Below, in pieces: positions 1 through 5,196 of a stretch of DNA of 15,517 nt. This stretch comes from an uncultured Collinsella sp. (GTDB lineage: Bacteria > Actinomycetota > Coriobacteriia > Coriobacteriales > Coriobacteriaceae): assembly GCA_900549345.1 (NCBI GenBank), contig UROC01000043.1:1-15517 (forward strand), in the 5' to 3' direction. The translations under genes were made by a program, and so were the position numbers. Numbering within the stretch: the stretch's first letter is position 1; each line of letters begins with the position of its first letter. The notes beneath the pieces were generated by a model. It saw only the letters and a program-made list of their open reading frames with translations. It was not told the origin of the DNA and searched no databases.

Positions 1-362
1 ATACCACCGGCGACGAGCAAAGCCTTCCTAGTGCCCTCGGGTACCATCCAGCCACGGCCACCGGGCCCCAGCAGGTTAGAGGTGGAGCCGGGGCCCATCT
101 GAGACAAACGGCGGGTATCGTCGCCCACGACGGCGTACCACAGCTCGACGGTGCCGGCCTCGGCGTCGGCGCGGTAGAAACTCAAGGGCACACGAAGCAG
201 AGAAGACGCATCGCCGGGGACGGCGATGTTCACAAACTGACCGGGCTTGAGCGCACTTGCAAGCTTGGGGGCCGAGATGACGAGCGAGAAGATGCCGTCG
301 GCGATCTCCCGGTTCGAGACGACCTCGAAGTCGTGCATGCGTGCAGTGGAAGGTGTGGGCAT
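1..362 (-). CDS. pyrK: Dihydroorotate dehydrogenase electron transfer subunit PyrK (partial, N-terminal 120 residues)
   Basis: PyrK is the FAD and [2Fe-2S] subunit that links class 1B dihydroorotate dehydrogenase (PyrD) to NAD in pyrimidine synthesis. The frame is open from an ATG at 362 to the left edge, so the C-terminal half with the iron-sulfur cysteines lies outside the window. Visible features fit the ferredoxin-reductase-like fold: residues 38-47 read LKPGQFVNIA, the flavin-binding stretch RVPLSFYR is at 57-64 (family form RRPxSI), and LLGPGGRGW at 97-105 is followed by ALLVAGG, the start of the NAD-binding domain. A GGAG ribosome site lies five bases before the ATG. It is the fourth gene of the pyr operon; pyrD would be expected just beyond the edge. 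Identification is by motif and context and is fairly safe. Confidence 0.85.
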   Translation of the reverse strand, partial: MPTPSTARMHDFEVVSNREIADGIFSLVISAPKLASALKPGQFVNIAVPGDASSLLRVPLSFYRADAEAGTVELWYAVVGDDTRRLSQMGPGSTSNLLGPGGRGWMVPEGTRKALLVAGG

Positions 363-377
363 AGACGCTCCAATCCC

Positions 378-393
378 CCATGCGGTTGCATGG
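378..393 (-). repeat. Small perfect dyad before pyrK
   Basis: CCATGC and GCATGG form a perfect 6-base inverted repeat around a 4-base loop. It lies just upstream of the pyrK ribosome site in the pyrC-pyrK gap. It could fold in the mRNA and affect pyrK translation, but it may be chance. Confidence 0.3.
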
Positions 394-409
394 TCTAAAC
401 GAACAGAAA

Positions 410-434
410 GCGCGGCACCGCAAGGGCGCCGCGC
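410..434 (-). other. Intergenic hairpin between pyrC and pyrK
   Basis: A perfect 7-base GC-only inverted repeat (GCGCGGC and GCCGCGC, 11-base loop) lies 20 bases after the pyrC stop. On the minus strand it is followed by TTTCTGTT, a weak U tract. It may be a partial terminator or an mRNA-processing or stabilising hairpin that sets the ratio of pyrK to pyrC. The poor U run makes full termination doubtful. Confidence 0.45.
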
Positions 435-454
435 ACAAAAGCGATAAGGCTATG

Positions 455-1744
455 CTAGCAGATGCAGCCGTCGGCGAGCGTCTGCTTGCCACCGACAAAT
501 ACATCGGTGGCACGACCGGTGAGCGTGCGGCCGGCAAAACCGGAGTTCTCGGCGCGCGACTCGTAACCGTCCTCGCCAACCGTCCAGGTTGCGGAGGGGT
601 CGAACACGGTCAGGTCGGCGACAGAGCCCGCCTTGATCTGAACCTGATCGAGGCCCAGAATCTCACGCGGCTTGATGGCCATGAGCTCGACCATGCGGCT
701 CACGCTCATCTTGCCCGTGTTGACCAGCTCAGTGAGCACGAGCGACAGCGAAGTCTCGAGGCCAATCATTCCAAAGGGCGCGAGCTCGAACTCGCGGGCC
801 TTCTCCCACGGGGTGTGGGGAGCGTGGTCGGTAACGATAGCGTCGACGGTACCGTCGATGACACCCTGACGGATGGCCTCGGCATCCTCGTCGGTGCGCA
901 GCGGCGGATTGACCTTGAGCGAGGTGTTGTAGGTCTCGTCCAGGTCGTTCTCGGTCAGGAACATGTGGTGCGGGGTGGCCTCGCAGGTCACCTGGACACC
1001 GGCAGCCTTACCGGCACGCACGAGCTCCAGGCCATGAGCGGTGGAGATGTGCTGGATGTGCAGCTTGGCACCGGTCAGCTTGGCAATCTCGATGTCGCGG
1101 GCAATCTGAAGCTCCTCGCCGGCGGCCGGCCAACCCTCGAGGGCCAGACGGGTCGAGACCTTGCCCTCGTTGATCTGGCCGTGGCCGACCAGATCCTCGT
1201 CCTGGCAGTGGCTCATAAAGACCTTGCCGAACATCTTGCCGTAGTCCATGCAGCGACGGAGCATGCCCGCGCCCTGCACGCCGCGACCATCGTCGGTGAA
1301 GGCGACGGCGCCGTGCGCCACCATGTCGCCCATCTCGGACAGCGTGTCGCCCTTGAGCCCTTGCGAGCAGGAGCCGGCCACGTGCACGCGGCACTTGCCG
1401 ACCTCGGCAGCGCGGGACTTGACGAACTCCACGACGGTGCCGTTATCGGTGACGGGATCGGTGTTGGGCATGGCGCACACGCCGGTGAAGCCGCCCTTGG
1501 CAGCAGCGCGGGTGCCGCTCTCGATGTCCTCTTTGACCTCGTAGCCAGGCTCGCGCAGATGCACGTGCATATCCACCAGGCCGGGGACGAGATACTTGCC
1601 GGAAAGGTCGCGGACCTCGGCTCCCTCGGCGGCGAGGTTCTCGCCGACCTCGGCGATCTTGTCACCGTCGATCAGGACGTCGACGACACCGTCAAGCTCG
1701 ACGGACGGATCGACGACGTGGGCATTCTTAAGAAGCAAGGCCAT
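455..1744 (-). CDS. pyrC: Dihydroorotase
   Basis: This enzyme cyclises N-carbamoyl-L-aspartate to dihydroorotate, the third step of UMP synthesis, in the cytosol. The 429-residue product has the length and motifs of class I (PyrC/AllB-type) dihydroorotases. The metal-binding DMHVHLREPG is at 58-67 (H60, H62, and R64 for substrate). The FTDDGRG segment at 149-155 supplies the bridging aspartate, MSHCQDE at 177-183 supplies H179, HIQHIS supplies H232, and TDHAPH at 305-310 supplies the catalytic D306. The frame runs further upstream to 1900, but residues encoded there overlap pyrB. The ATG at 1744 follows GGAGGTG and gives the canonical MALLLKNAHV start. It overlaps the 3' end of pyrB by 17 bases, suggesting translational coupling. 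Confidence 0.96.
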   Translation of the reverse strand: MALLLKNAHVVDPSVELDGVVDVLIDGDKIAEVGENLAAEGAEVRDLSGKYLVPGLVDMHVHLREPGYEVKEDIESGTRAAAKGGFTGVCAMPNTDPVTDNGTVVEFVKSRAAEVGKCRVHVAGSCSQGLKGDTLSEMGDMVAHGAVAFTDDGRGVQGAGMLRRCMDYGKMFGKVFMSHCQDEDLVGHGQINEGKVSTRLALEGWPAAGEELQIARDIEIAKLTGAKLHIQHISTAHGLELVRAGKAAGVQVTCEATPHHMFLTENDLDETYNTSLKVNPPLRTDEDAEAIRQGVIDGTVDAIVTDHAPHTPWEKAREFELAPFGMIGLETSLSLVLTELVNTGKMSVSRMVELMAIKPREILGLDQVQIKAGSVADLTVFDPSATWTVGEDGYESRAENSGFAGRTLTGRATDVFVGGKQTLADGCIC

Positions 1745-2684
1745 TATCGGCACCTCCAAGCAGCAGATACAGGATAGCCATACGCACGCAGATACCGGCG
1801 TAGACCTGCTCCAGGATGACGGAGCGTTGCGGGTGGTCGGCCATATAGGAGTCGAACTCAACGCCGCGGTTGATGGGGCCCGGGTGGCAGATAATCGCAT
1901 CGGGCTTCATGAGCTTCTCGCGGTCCTTGGTCAGACCGAAGAGCTTGTGGTACTCACGAATCGTGGGGAACGGTGCGCCCTCGAGGCGCTCCTGCTGCAC
2001 GCGCAACATGTAGACGACGTCCAGCTCGGGCAGGACGGAATCGAGGTCGCTCGTCACGTGGTCGCAGCCCAGGACCTCGGGCGCCGGCGGCAGCAGCGTG
2101 CCGGGGGCGACGGCGTAGGTCTCGCAGCCCATGATCTTAAGTGCGGGGATCAGCGAGCCGCACACGCGGGAGTGCGCGATATCGCCGACGACGGCGACCT
2201 TCAGACCGTGGAAGTCACCCTTGTGCTCCCAGATGGTGTACAGGTCGAGCAGGGCCTGCGTGGGGTGGTTGTGCTTGCCGTCGCCGGCGCAGATGACGCT
2301 CGCGGGCGAGTTCTGCGTGACGATGTAGGGAGCACCGGCGTGCTTATCGCGAACGACGATGCAATCAATCTTGTAGGCGTTGAGGGTCTCGACGGTGTCG
2401 ACGAGGCTCTCGCCCTTGACCGTGGAGGTCGAGGAGCCGCCAAAGTTGAGGCTGTCGGCCGAAAGGCGCTTCTCGGCGAGCTCGAAGGAGCTGCGGGTGC
2501 GCGTCGAGGGCTCGTTGAACATGTTGACGATGGTCTTGCCCTTGAGCGTGGGGACCTTCTTGATCGCACGCTCGTTGACCTCAGAGAACGCCTTGGCGGT
2601 CTCGAGGATGAGCTTGATGTCCTCTTCGGAGTACTCGGTAATGTCGATCAGGTGCTTATGGTTGAACGCCACGGTACTACTCAC
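1728..2684 (-). CDS. pyrB: Aspartate carbamoyltransferase catalytic subunit
   Basis: PyrB condenses carbamoyl phosphate with L-aspartate to give N-carbamoyl-L-aspartate, the committed pyrimidine step. The 318-residue protein has the carbamoyl-phosphate loop FNEPSTRTRSSFE at 56-68, the 80s loop with STSTVKGES at 85-93, HNHPTQALLDLYT at 138-150, the aspartate-binding R228/Q230 region (MLRVQQER), and the HPGPINRG segment at 267-274. All are hallmarks of the family and the length is standard. No pyrI regulatory subunit is encoded next to it, matching the PyrR-regulated Gram-positive pattern in which control is at transcription. The ATG at 2684 lies within the last codons of pyrR (8-base overlap), and pyrC begins inside its 3' end, so these three genes form one tight unit. 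Confidence 0.97.
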   Translation of the reverse strand: MSSTVAFNHKHLIDITEYSEEDIKLILETAKAFSEVNERAIKKVPTLKGKTIVNMFNEPSTRTRSSFELAEKRLSADSLNFGGSSTSTVKGESLVDTVETLNAYKIDCIVVRDKHAGAPYIVTQNSPASVICAGDGKHNHPTQALLDLYTIWEHKGDFHGLKVAVVGDIAHSRVCGSLIPALKIMGCETYAVAPGTLLPPAPEVLGCDHVTSDLDSVLPELDVVYMLRVQQERLEGAPFPTIREYHKLFGLTKDREKLMKPDAIICHPGPINRGVEFDSYMADHPQRSVILEQVYAGICVRMAILYLLLGGADNGLAS

Positions 2685-3261
2685 CTCCCAGCGGCGCGGA
2701 GCCCACGTGGGAACCCGGCGCGACGTCGTTAATCTCGACGGCGGTGTGGCCGTCGACTTCCTTCATATATAGGTGCACGTTCTCCTCATGCGACGAGGGA
2801 ACGTTCTTGCCGACAAAGTCCGGCGAGATGGGGAGCTCACGGTGACCGCGGTCAACGAGAACTGCCAGCTCGATGCGGCTCGGACGGCCCAGGTCCATGA
2901 CGGCATCCAGAGCGGCGCGGATAGTACGGCCCGTATACAGGATGTCGTCCACCAGCACGACGCGCTTGCCGTCGACGCTGAAGGGAATGTTGGTAGCGTG
3001 GATCGCGGGAGCGAAATTGGTCGCATAGTCATCGCGGTAGAAGCTGATGTCCAGGCTGCCGAGCGGAACGTCGACGCCCTCGATCTCCTTGATCTCCTCG
3101 GCGAGCTTCTTTGCCAGAAGGTCGCCGCGCGTAACGATGCCGACCAGAGCGAGGTCTTCACAGCCCTCGTTGCGCTCGAGAATCTCGTGCGCGATGCGGG
3201 TCATCGCTCGATTGACGGCGGTCTCGTCCATGATGACCGCCTTGGGGGAAGTCGTGCCCAT
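2677..3261 (-). CDS. pyrR: Bifunctional pyr operon attenuation regulator / uracil phosphoribosyltransferase
   Basis: PyrR binds UMP/UTP and pyr leader RNA to switch off operon transcription when pyrimidines are plentiful; many members also convert uracil and PRPP to UMP. The 194-residue product has the type I phosphoribosyltransferase fold, with the PRPP loop VVLVDDILYTGRT at 101-113, GIVTRGD at 41-47 and the PyrR-typical YRDD (residues 75-78). VLVDRGHRELPI at 134-145 is also diagnostic. The ATG at 3261 is preceded by GAAGGAGA at good spacing. It is the first gene of the operon and sits about 40 bases downstream of the attenuator terminator, so it probably controls its own synthesis. The C-terminal tail (HVGSAPLGGE) extends a little beyond usual family ends and overlaps pyrB. 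Confidence 0.95.
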   Translation of the reverse strand: MGTTSPKAVIMDETAVNRAMTRIAHEILERNEGCEDLALVGIVTRGDLLAKKLAEEIKEIEGVDVPLGSLDISFYRDDYATNFAPAIHATNIPFSVDGKRVVLVDDILYTGRTIRAALDAVMDLGRPSRIELAVLVDRGHRELPISPDFVGKNVPSSHEENVHLYMKEVDGHTAVEINDVAPGSHVGSAPLGGE

Positions 3262-3282
3262 CGATCTCCTTCCTCACATGTC

Positions 3283-3302
3283 TTGACTGCTGACACAGTC
3301 AA
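3283..3302 (-). other. Hairpin between attenuator and pyrR start
   Basis: TTGACTG and CAGTCAA form a perfect 7-base stem with a 6-base loop in the minus-strand transcript. It lies right after the U run of the attenuator and before the pyrR ribosome site. Its left arm uses the end of the U tract, so it can form only in read-through transcripts. It may stabilise the mRNA 5' end or tune pyrR translation. Confidence 0.45.
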
Positions 3303-3341
3303 AAAAATAGATGCCCGACCGCTTAAAGCGGACCAGACACC
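3301..3341 (-). terminator. pyr leader attenuator (intrinsic terminator)
   Basis: In the minus-strand transcript, GGTGTC (3341-3336) pairs with GGCATC (3315-3310), allowing two G-U pairs. CCGCTT and AAGCGG form the inner stem. The hairpin is followed within two bases by a run of seven Us (3307-3301). It lies about 40 bases before pyrR, where an attenuator for the pyr operon is expected. Its 5' arm is also used by the competing antiterminator. Confidence 0.8.
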
Positions 3342-3406
3342 CACAGGAAGGGCTGCTCTTCGGCAGCTATGTAATTCCATGTGGGTATCTCGTACCCCTT
3401 TAATGG
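3336..3406 (-). promoter_or_regulatory. PyrR-responsive leader: antiterminator and anti-antiterminator
   Basis: Two overlapping folds are visible in the minus-strand RNA. The antiterminator joins GATACCCACATGGAA (3389-3375) with TTCCTGTGGGTGTC (3349-3336) in a 14-pair stem with one bulged U and one G-U pair, enclosing an inner GCTGC/GCAGC hairpin. It consumes the 5' arm of the terminator. The anti-antiterminator (3406-3377) has a CCAU/AUGG lower stem, a purine-rich internal loop, a GGGTA/TACCC upper stem and the loop CGAGA. That is the architecture known for PyrR binding sites, whose loop consensus contains NGNGA. It consumes the 5' arm of the antiterminator. PyrR with UMP would stabilise it and so permit termination. 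The fold was paired by hand. Confidence 0.75.
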
Positions 3407-3415
3407 TCAAGGGAT

Positions 3416-3421
3416 AGTGTA
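3416..3421 (-). promoter_or_regulatory. Candidate -10 box of the pyr operon promoter
   Basis: TACACT on the minus strand sits about 10 bases before the anti-antiterminator, which places the start of transcription right at the folded leader. No good -35 hexamer is seen 16-18 bases upstream, so the assignment rests on position. Confidence 0.35.
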
Positions 3422-3514
3422 GCCAACCTCGAGCTTAATTGCGAGCATAAATACAGAACAATCCGTAAACGGAGCCCAATGCTCCATAAACCTATATATA
3501 TTTGTGGGACGAGC

Positions 3515-3543
3515 TTGAAAACGCACGCACGAGCTGGCATAAT
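3515..3543 (+). promoter_or_regulatory. Sigma-70-type promoter, distal to rpmB
   Basis: TTGAAA (3515-3520) and CATAAT (3538-3543) are separated by exactly 17 bases, a strong vegetative promoter match. Transcription would start near 3550, leaving a leader of about 160 bases before rpmB. The leader holds the second, proximal promoter and no gene I can support; a short GTG-started frame at 3588 looks like chance. Confidence 0.6.
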
Positions 3544-3649
3544 CCCCTCTGCTGCACGCAAATCGGATCTACGTCCAGGGCCGTGGCGTGAGCACTATCG
3601 CCAAAAGAGGAATATCTCTGTGTAGATTACGCACAGGGAGCTGCTTCTG

Positions 3650-3658
3650 TGCTATAGT
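3650..3658 (+). promoter_or_regulatory. Extended -10 promoter, proximal to rpmB
   Basis: TGC followed directly by TATAGT matches an extended -10 element (TGnTATAAT). No clear -35 box is visible, as is usual for this class. Transcription would start near 3665, about 48 bases before the rpmB ATG. Confidence 0.6.
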
Positions 3659-3712
3659 TCAGGCTTGTTTGTTAACGCGACATGTTCGTTTGTCGCCCAA
3701 GGAGGGTCAGTT

Positions 3713-3901
3713 ATGTCCAAAGTTTGCGAAGTTTGCGGTAAGCACCCCGTTGCCGGTCGCTCCATCAGCCACTCTCACCGCGTCACCAACCGTAAGTTCC
3801 GCCCCAACATCCAGCGCGTTTACGTCGTCGTCGATGGTCACCGTCGCAAGATGAACGTTTGCTCCACCTGCCTCAAGTCCGGCAAGGTTGCGCGCTCCTA
3901 A
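3713..3901 (+). CDS. rpmB: 50S ribosomal protein L28 (zinc-ribbon form)
   Basis: L28 (bL28) is a small protein of the large ribosomal subunit. The 62-residue product begins MSKVCEVCGKHPV, keeps GRSISHSHRVTNRKFRPN at 15-32 with the conserved HSHR, and ends with NVCSTCLKSGKV. Cysteines 5, 8, 50 and 53 form two CxxC pairs, the zinc-binding C+ type; many bacteria also carry a cysteine-free paralogue used under zinc shortage. The frame is open 16 codons further upstream, but the ATG at 3713 is chosen because it follows a perfect AAGGAGG at 3699-3705 and gives the family's standard N-terminus. It is transcribed alone, divergently from the pyr operon, and ends at a strong terminator. Confidence 0.97.
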   Translation: MSKVCEVCGKHPVAGRSISHSHRVTNRKFRPNIQRVYVVVDGHRRKMNVCSTCLKSGKVARS

Positions 3902-3969
3902 ATAAGGTCTTACCAACAAGTACCTCGGACTCTCCGGGTCAAAGACCTCGCGTTCATATAGAACTTACC

Positions 3970-4002
3970 AAAGGCGTCCTCCCCCACGGAGGGCGCCTTT
4001 TT
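3970..4002 (+). terminator. Intrinsic terminator of rpmB
   Basis: AAAGGCG-CCTCC pairs with GGAGG-CGCCTTT around a short loop, with one opposed mismatch, and the stem runs straight into a T tract ending at 4002. It lies 68 bases after the rpmB stop. The mobile element starts two bases later. Confidence 0.9.
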
Positions 4003-4003
4003 G

Positions 4004-4054
4004 CACTCATTGGGGACAGACTTACATGAGTGTTTTCACGCATTGGGGACAGAC
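4004..4054 (+). repeat. Left REP-like repeat pair of the transposase element
   Basis: Two copies of CATTGGGGACAGAC (starting at 4008 and 4041) flank a hairpin-forming spacer. CACTCAT (4004-4010) is the inverse of ATGAGTG (4026-4032), placing GGGGACAG in a single-stranded loop. ATGAGTG can instead pair with CACGCAT (4036-4042), one mismatch, over a four-T loop. Such imperfect palindromes with a fixed short motif beside them are the usual substrate of RAYT enzymes. Confidence 0.75.
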
Positions 4055-4087
4055 GTAACGCATGCCGACTGCGGTTCCGCCCCTACC

Positions 4088-4864
4088 TCACGCTGCCTCC
4101 TTCCAGCCTACAGTGGCCTTGGTCACGCTTGTAGCGCCGATACCGGTGATACGGGCAATTTGCTTGACCGTGAGATGTGCCCGCCTGAGCCTCAGCAGAC
4201 AGGCATCACGTTCGGAGCGTGGCAGGGCCTTGAGCAGCGCAGGATCCATGCTCGGCAAAACTTCGCGCGCAACGGAAAGGGCGTCCTCATCGGGGATCCG
4301 TCGGCGCGGAAGAATCTCCACTGACCAGATGCGCCCGGCAACTTCCTCGAGATGCTCGCAATAGCAACGAGAGCCTCCGACAATATCGAGCATAGGGGCC
4401 GCGTCACAGATATCAAAGGGATCGTATCCCAGCTGGTATGCCTTGTAGCTTGACCAGCGGTAGGCATCGAGCGAGTCGAGCACACCTTTCACAGGATTGA
4501 GATGGATATAATCGAGCAACTGCACCGCCTGCGTGTCCGACTCGACCGCGATCCGCGAATAGCGATTATCAAACAGGTGACCCGTTCTTCCCGTTTTTCC
4601 ATTGAAATACTTGGCATAGGCCGTCAGCGCGCACTGCATTGCCTTTGAAAGGTTGTCATATGGGTCATCAACCATCAAATGGAAGTGATTATCCATAAGG
4701 CACCAGGCCAACACCGCCACGTCATGGCACGCAAACCTGTCTGAGATGTCCGATAAGAAACGATAGCGGTCGGAATCATCTTCAAAAATGATCTGTTTGG
4801 AGTTGCCGCGGTCAAAGACGTGGTAATAGCCGGTGAGCGATATTTCGCGGGCGCATCGGGGCAT
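4088..4864 (-). CDS. REP-associated tyrosine transposase (Y1_Tnp / IS200-like family)
   Basis: This 258-residue protein belongs to the HUH single-strand transposases that cut and rejoin DNA through a tyrosine-DNA link. The metal site is MDNHFHLMV at 57-65 (H60, H62). The helix YAKYFNGKTGRTGHLFDNRY at 82-101 carries the family hallmark HLFxxRY; Y83 or Y86 is the likely nucleophile. LLDYIHLNPVKGVL at 116-129 and YRWSSYKAY at 135-143 are also typical. A C-terminal helix-turn-helix (about 216-252, LTVKQIARITGIGATSV) resembles DnaA-like tails of RAYTs. The ATG at 4864 follows AAGGAGAG. A TTG start five codons earlier would put the ribosome site inside the gene and was rejected. No stop or frameshift is seen, so it appears intact. 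Confidence 0.9.
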   Translation of the reverse strand: MPRCAREISLTGYYHVFDRGNSKQIIFEDDSDRYRFLSDISDRFACHDVAVLAWCLMDNHFHLMVDDPYDNLSKAMQCALTAYAKYFNGKTGRTGHLFDNRYSRIAVESDTQAVQLLDYIHLNPVKGVLDSLDAYRWSSYKAYQLGYDPFDICDAAPMLDIVGGSRCYCEHLEEVAGRIWSVEILPRRRIPDEDALSVAREVLPSMDPALLKALPRSERDACLLRLRRAHLTVKQIARITGIGATSVTKATVGWKEAA

Positions 4865-4994
4865 GGTCTCTCCTTTCAAAGCCGTACAGGCAACACCTAA
4901 AAGGAGAGAAGGAACGCGAAATGCTGAGCCTGTGACCTATTTATATCCAATCTGCGCCAAAAACAGGCCCAGAACGGCAAAATGACAAATCCAT

Positions 4995-5044
4995 GTCTGT
5001 CACAAATGAGTGAAAGCACTCATGTAAGTCTGTCCCCAATGAGC
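4995..5044 (-). repeat. Right REP-like repeat pair of the transposase element
   Basis: This is the reverse complement of the left repeat. The outer copy (CATTGGGGACAGAC, 5029-5042) matches exactly, while the inner copy (4995-5008) has decayed to CATTTGTGACAGAC. Between them ATGAGTG (5008-5014) and CACTCAT (5019-5025) form a perfect 7-base stem with a 4-base loop, where the left end has a mismatch. The divergence of the inner copy suggests the element is not freshly inserted. Confidence 0.75.
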
Positions 5045-5073
5045 GGGGCAATGCAATAGGCAGATAGTTATAG

Positions 5074-5105
5074 TTGAAACGTTTCAGTTGATTGAAGCGT
5101 TTTAG
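5074..5105 (+). promoter_or_regulatory. Tandem operator-like repeat upstream of adhE
   Basis: TTGAAACGTTTCAG (5074-5087), containing the perfect 12-base palindrome TGAAACGTTTCA, is followed 18 bases on by a near copy, TTGAAGCGTTTTAG (5092-5105). The palindrome with central CG resembles operators of LacI/GalR-family regulators. The pair lies roughly 58-90 bases before the inferred adhE transcription start. The binding protein is unknown, and no regulator gene is adjacent. Confidence 0.5.
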
Positions 5106-5144
5106 TATGCCTTTTACGGGAATCTTACCGTTCGCCGAATAATT

Positions 5145-5162
5145 TCTTGCTATCATGCAAGA
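5145..5162 (+). promoter_or_regulatory. adhE promoter: extended -10 inside a dyad
   Basis: TGC (5148-5150) followed by TATCAT (5151-5156) is an extended -10 element without a good -35. The hexamer is flanked exactly by TCTTGC and GCAAGA, a perfect 6-base inverted repeat, so a dimeric repressor could bind directly over the -10. The inferred start near 5163 gives a 34-base leader with AAGGAG at 5185-5190 before the ATG. Confidence 0.55.
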
Positions 5163-5196
5163 CGTAGGGTAAATCTCCGATCGCAAGGAGACACAA

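Larger units (their letters stand above)
4004..5044. mobile_element. REP-flanked Y1/HUH transposase element (RAYT-type)
   Basis: A unit of about 1.04 kb contains a single transposase gene on the minus strand, bracketed by inverted copies of a REP-like repeat (4004-4054 and 4995-5044). The outer 25 bases or so of the two ends are almost identical when one is reverse-complemented (TCATTGGGGACAGACTTACA and onward). The next segment also matches with a few substitutions. It is inserted exactly between the rpmB terminator and the adhE control region and interrupts no gene. No target-site duplication is apparent, as expected for HUH enzymes, which do not generate one. Boundaries are set by where the repeat identity stops. 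Confidence 0.75.

Noticed and set aside
380..1777. A 465-codon plus-strand frame opposite pyrC
   Set aside because: Shadow of pyrC codon use; no ribosome site or domain.
3588..3712. Possible leader peptide before rpmB starting at a GTG
   Set aside because: No ribosome site is visible, the frame continues out of register through rpmB, and the sequence has no run of a regulatory amino acid.
3905..3949. AGGTCTT/AAGACCT inverted repeat in the rpmB 3' region
   Set aside because: A 7-base match over a 30-base gap, with a clear terminator just downstream; too weak to call a separate element.
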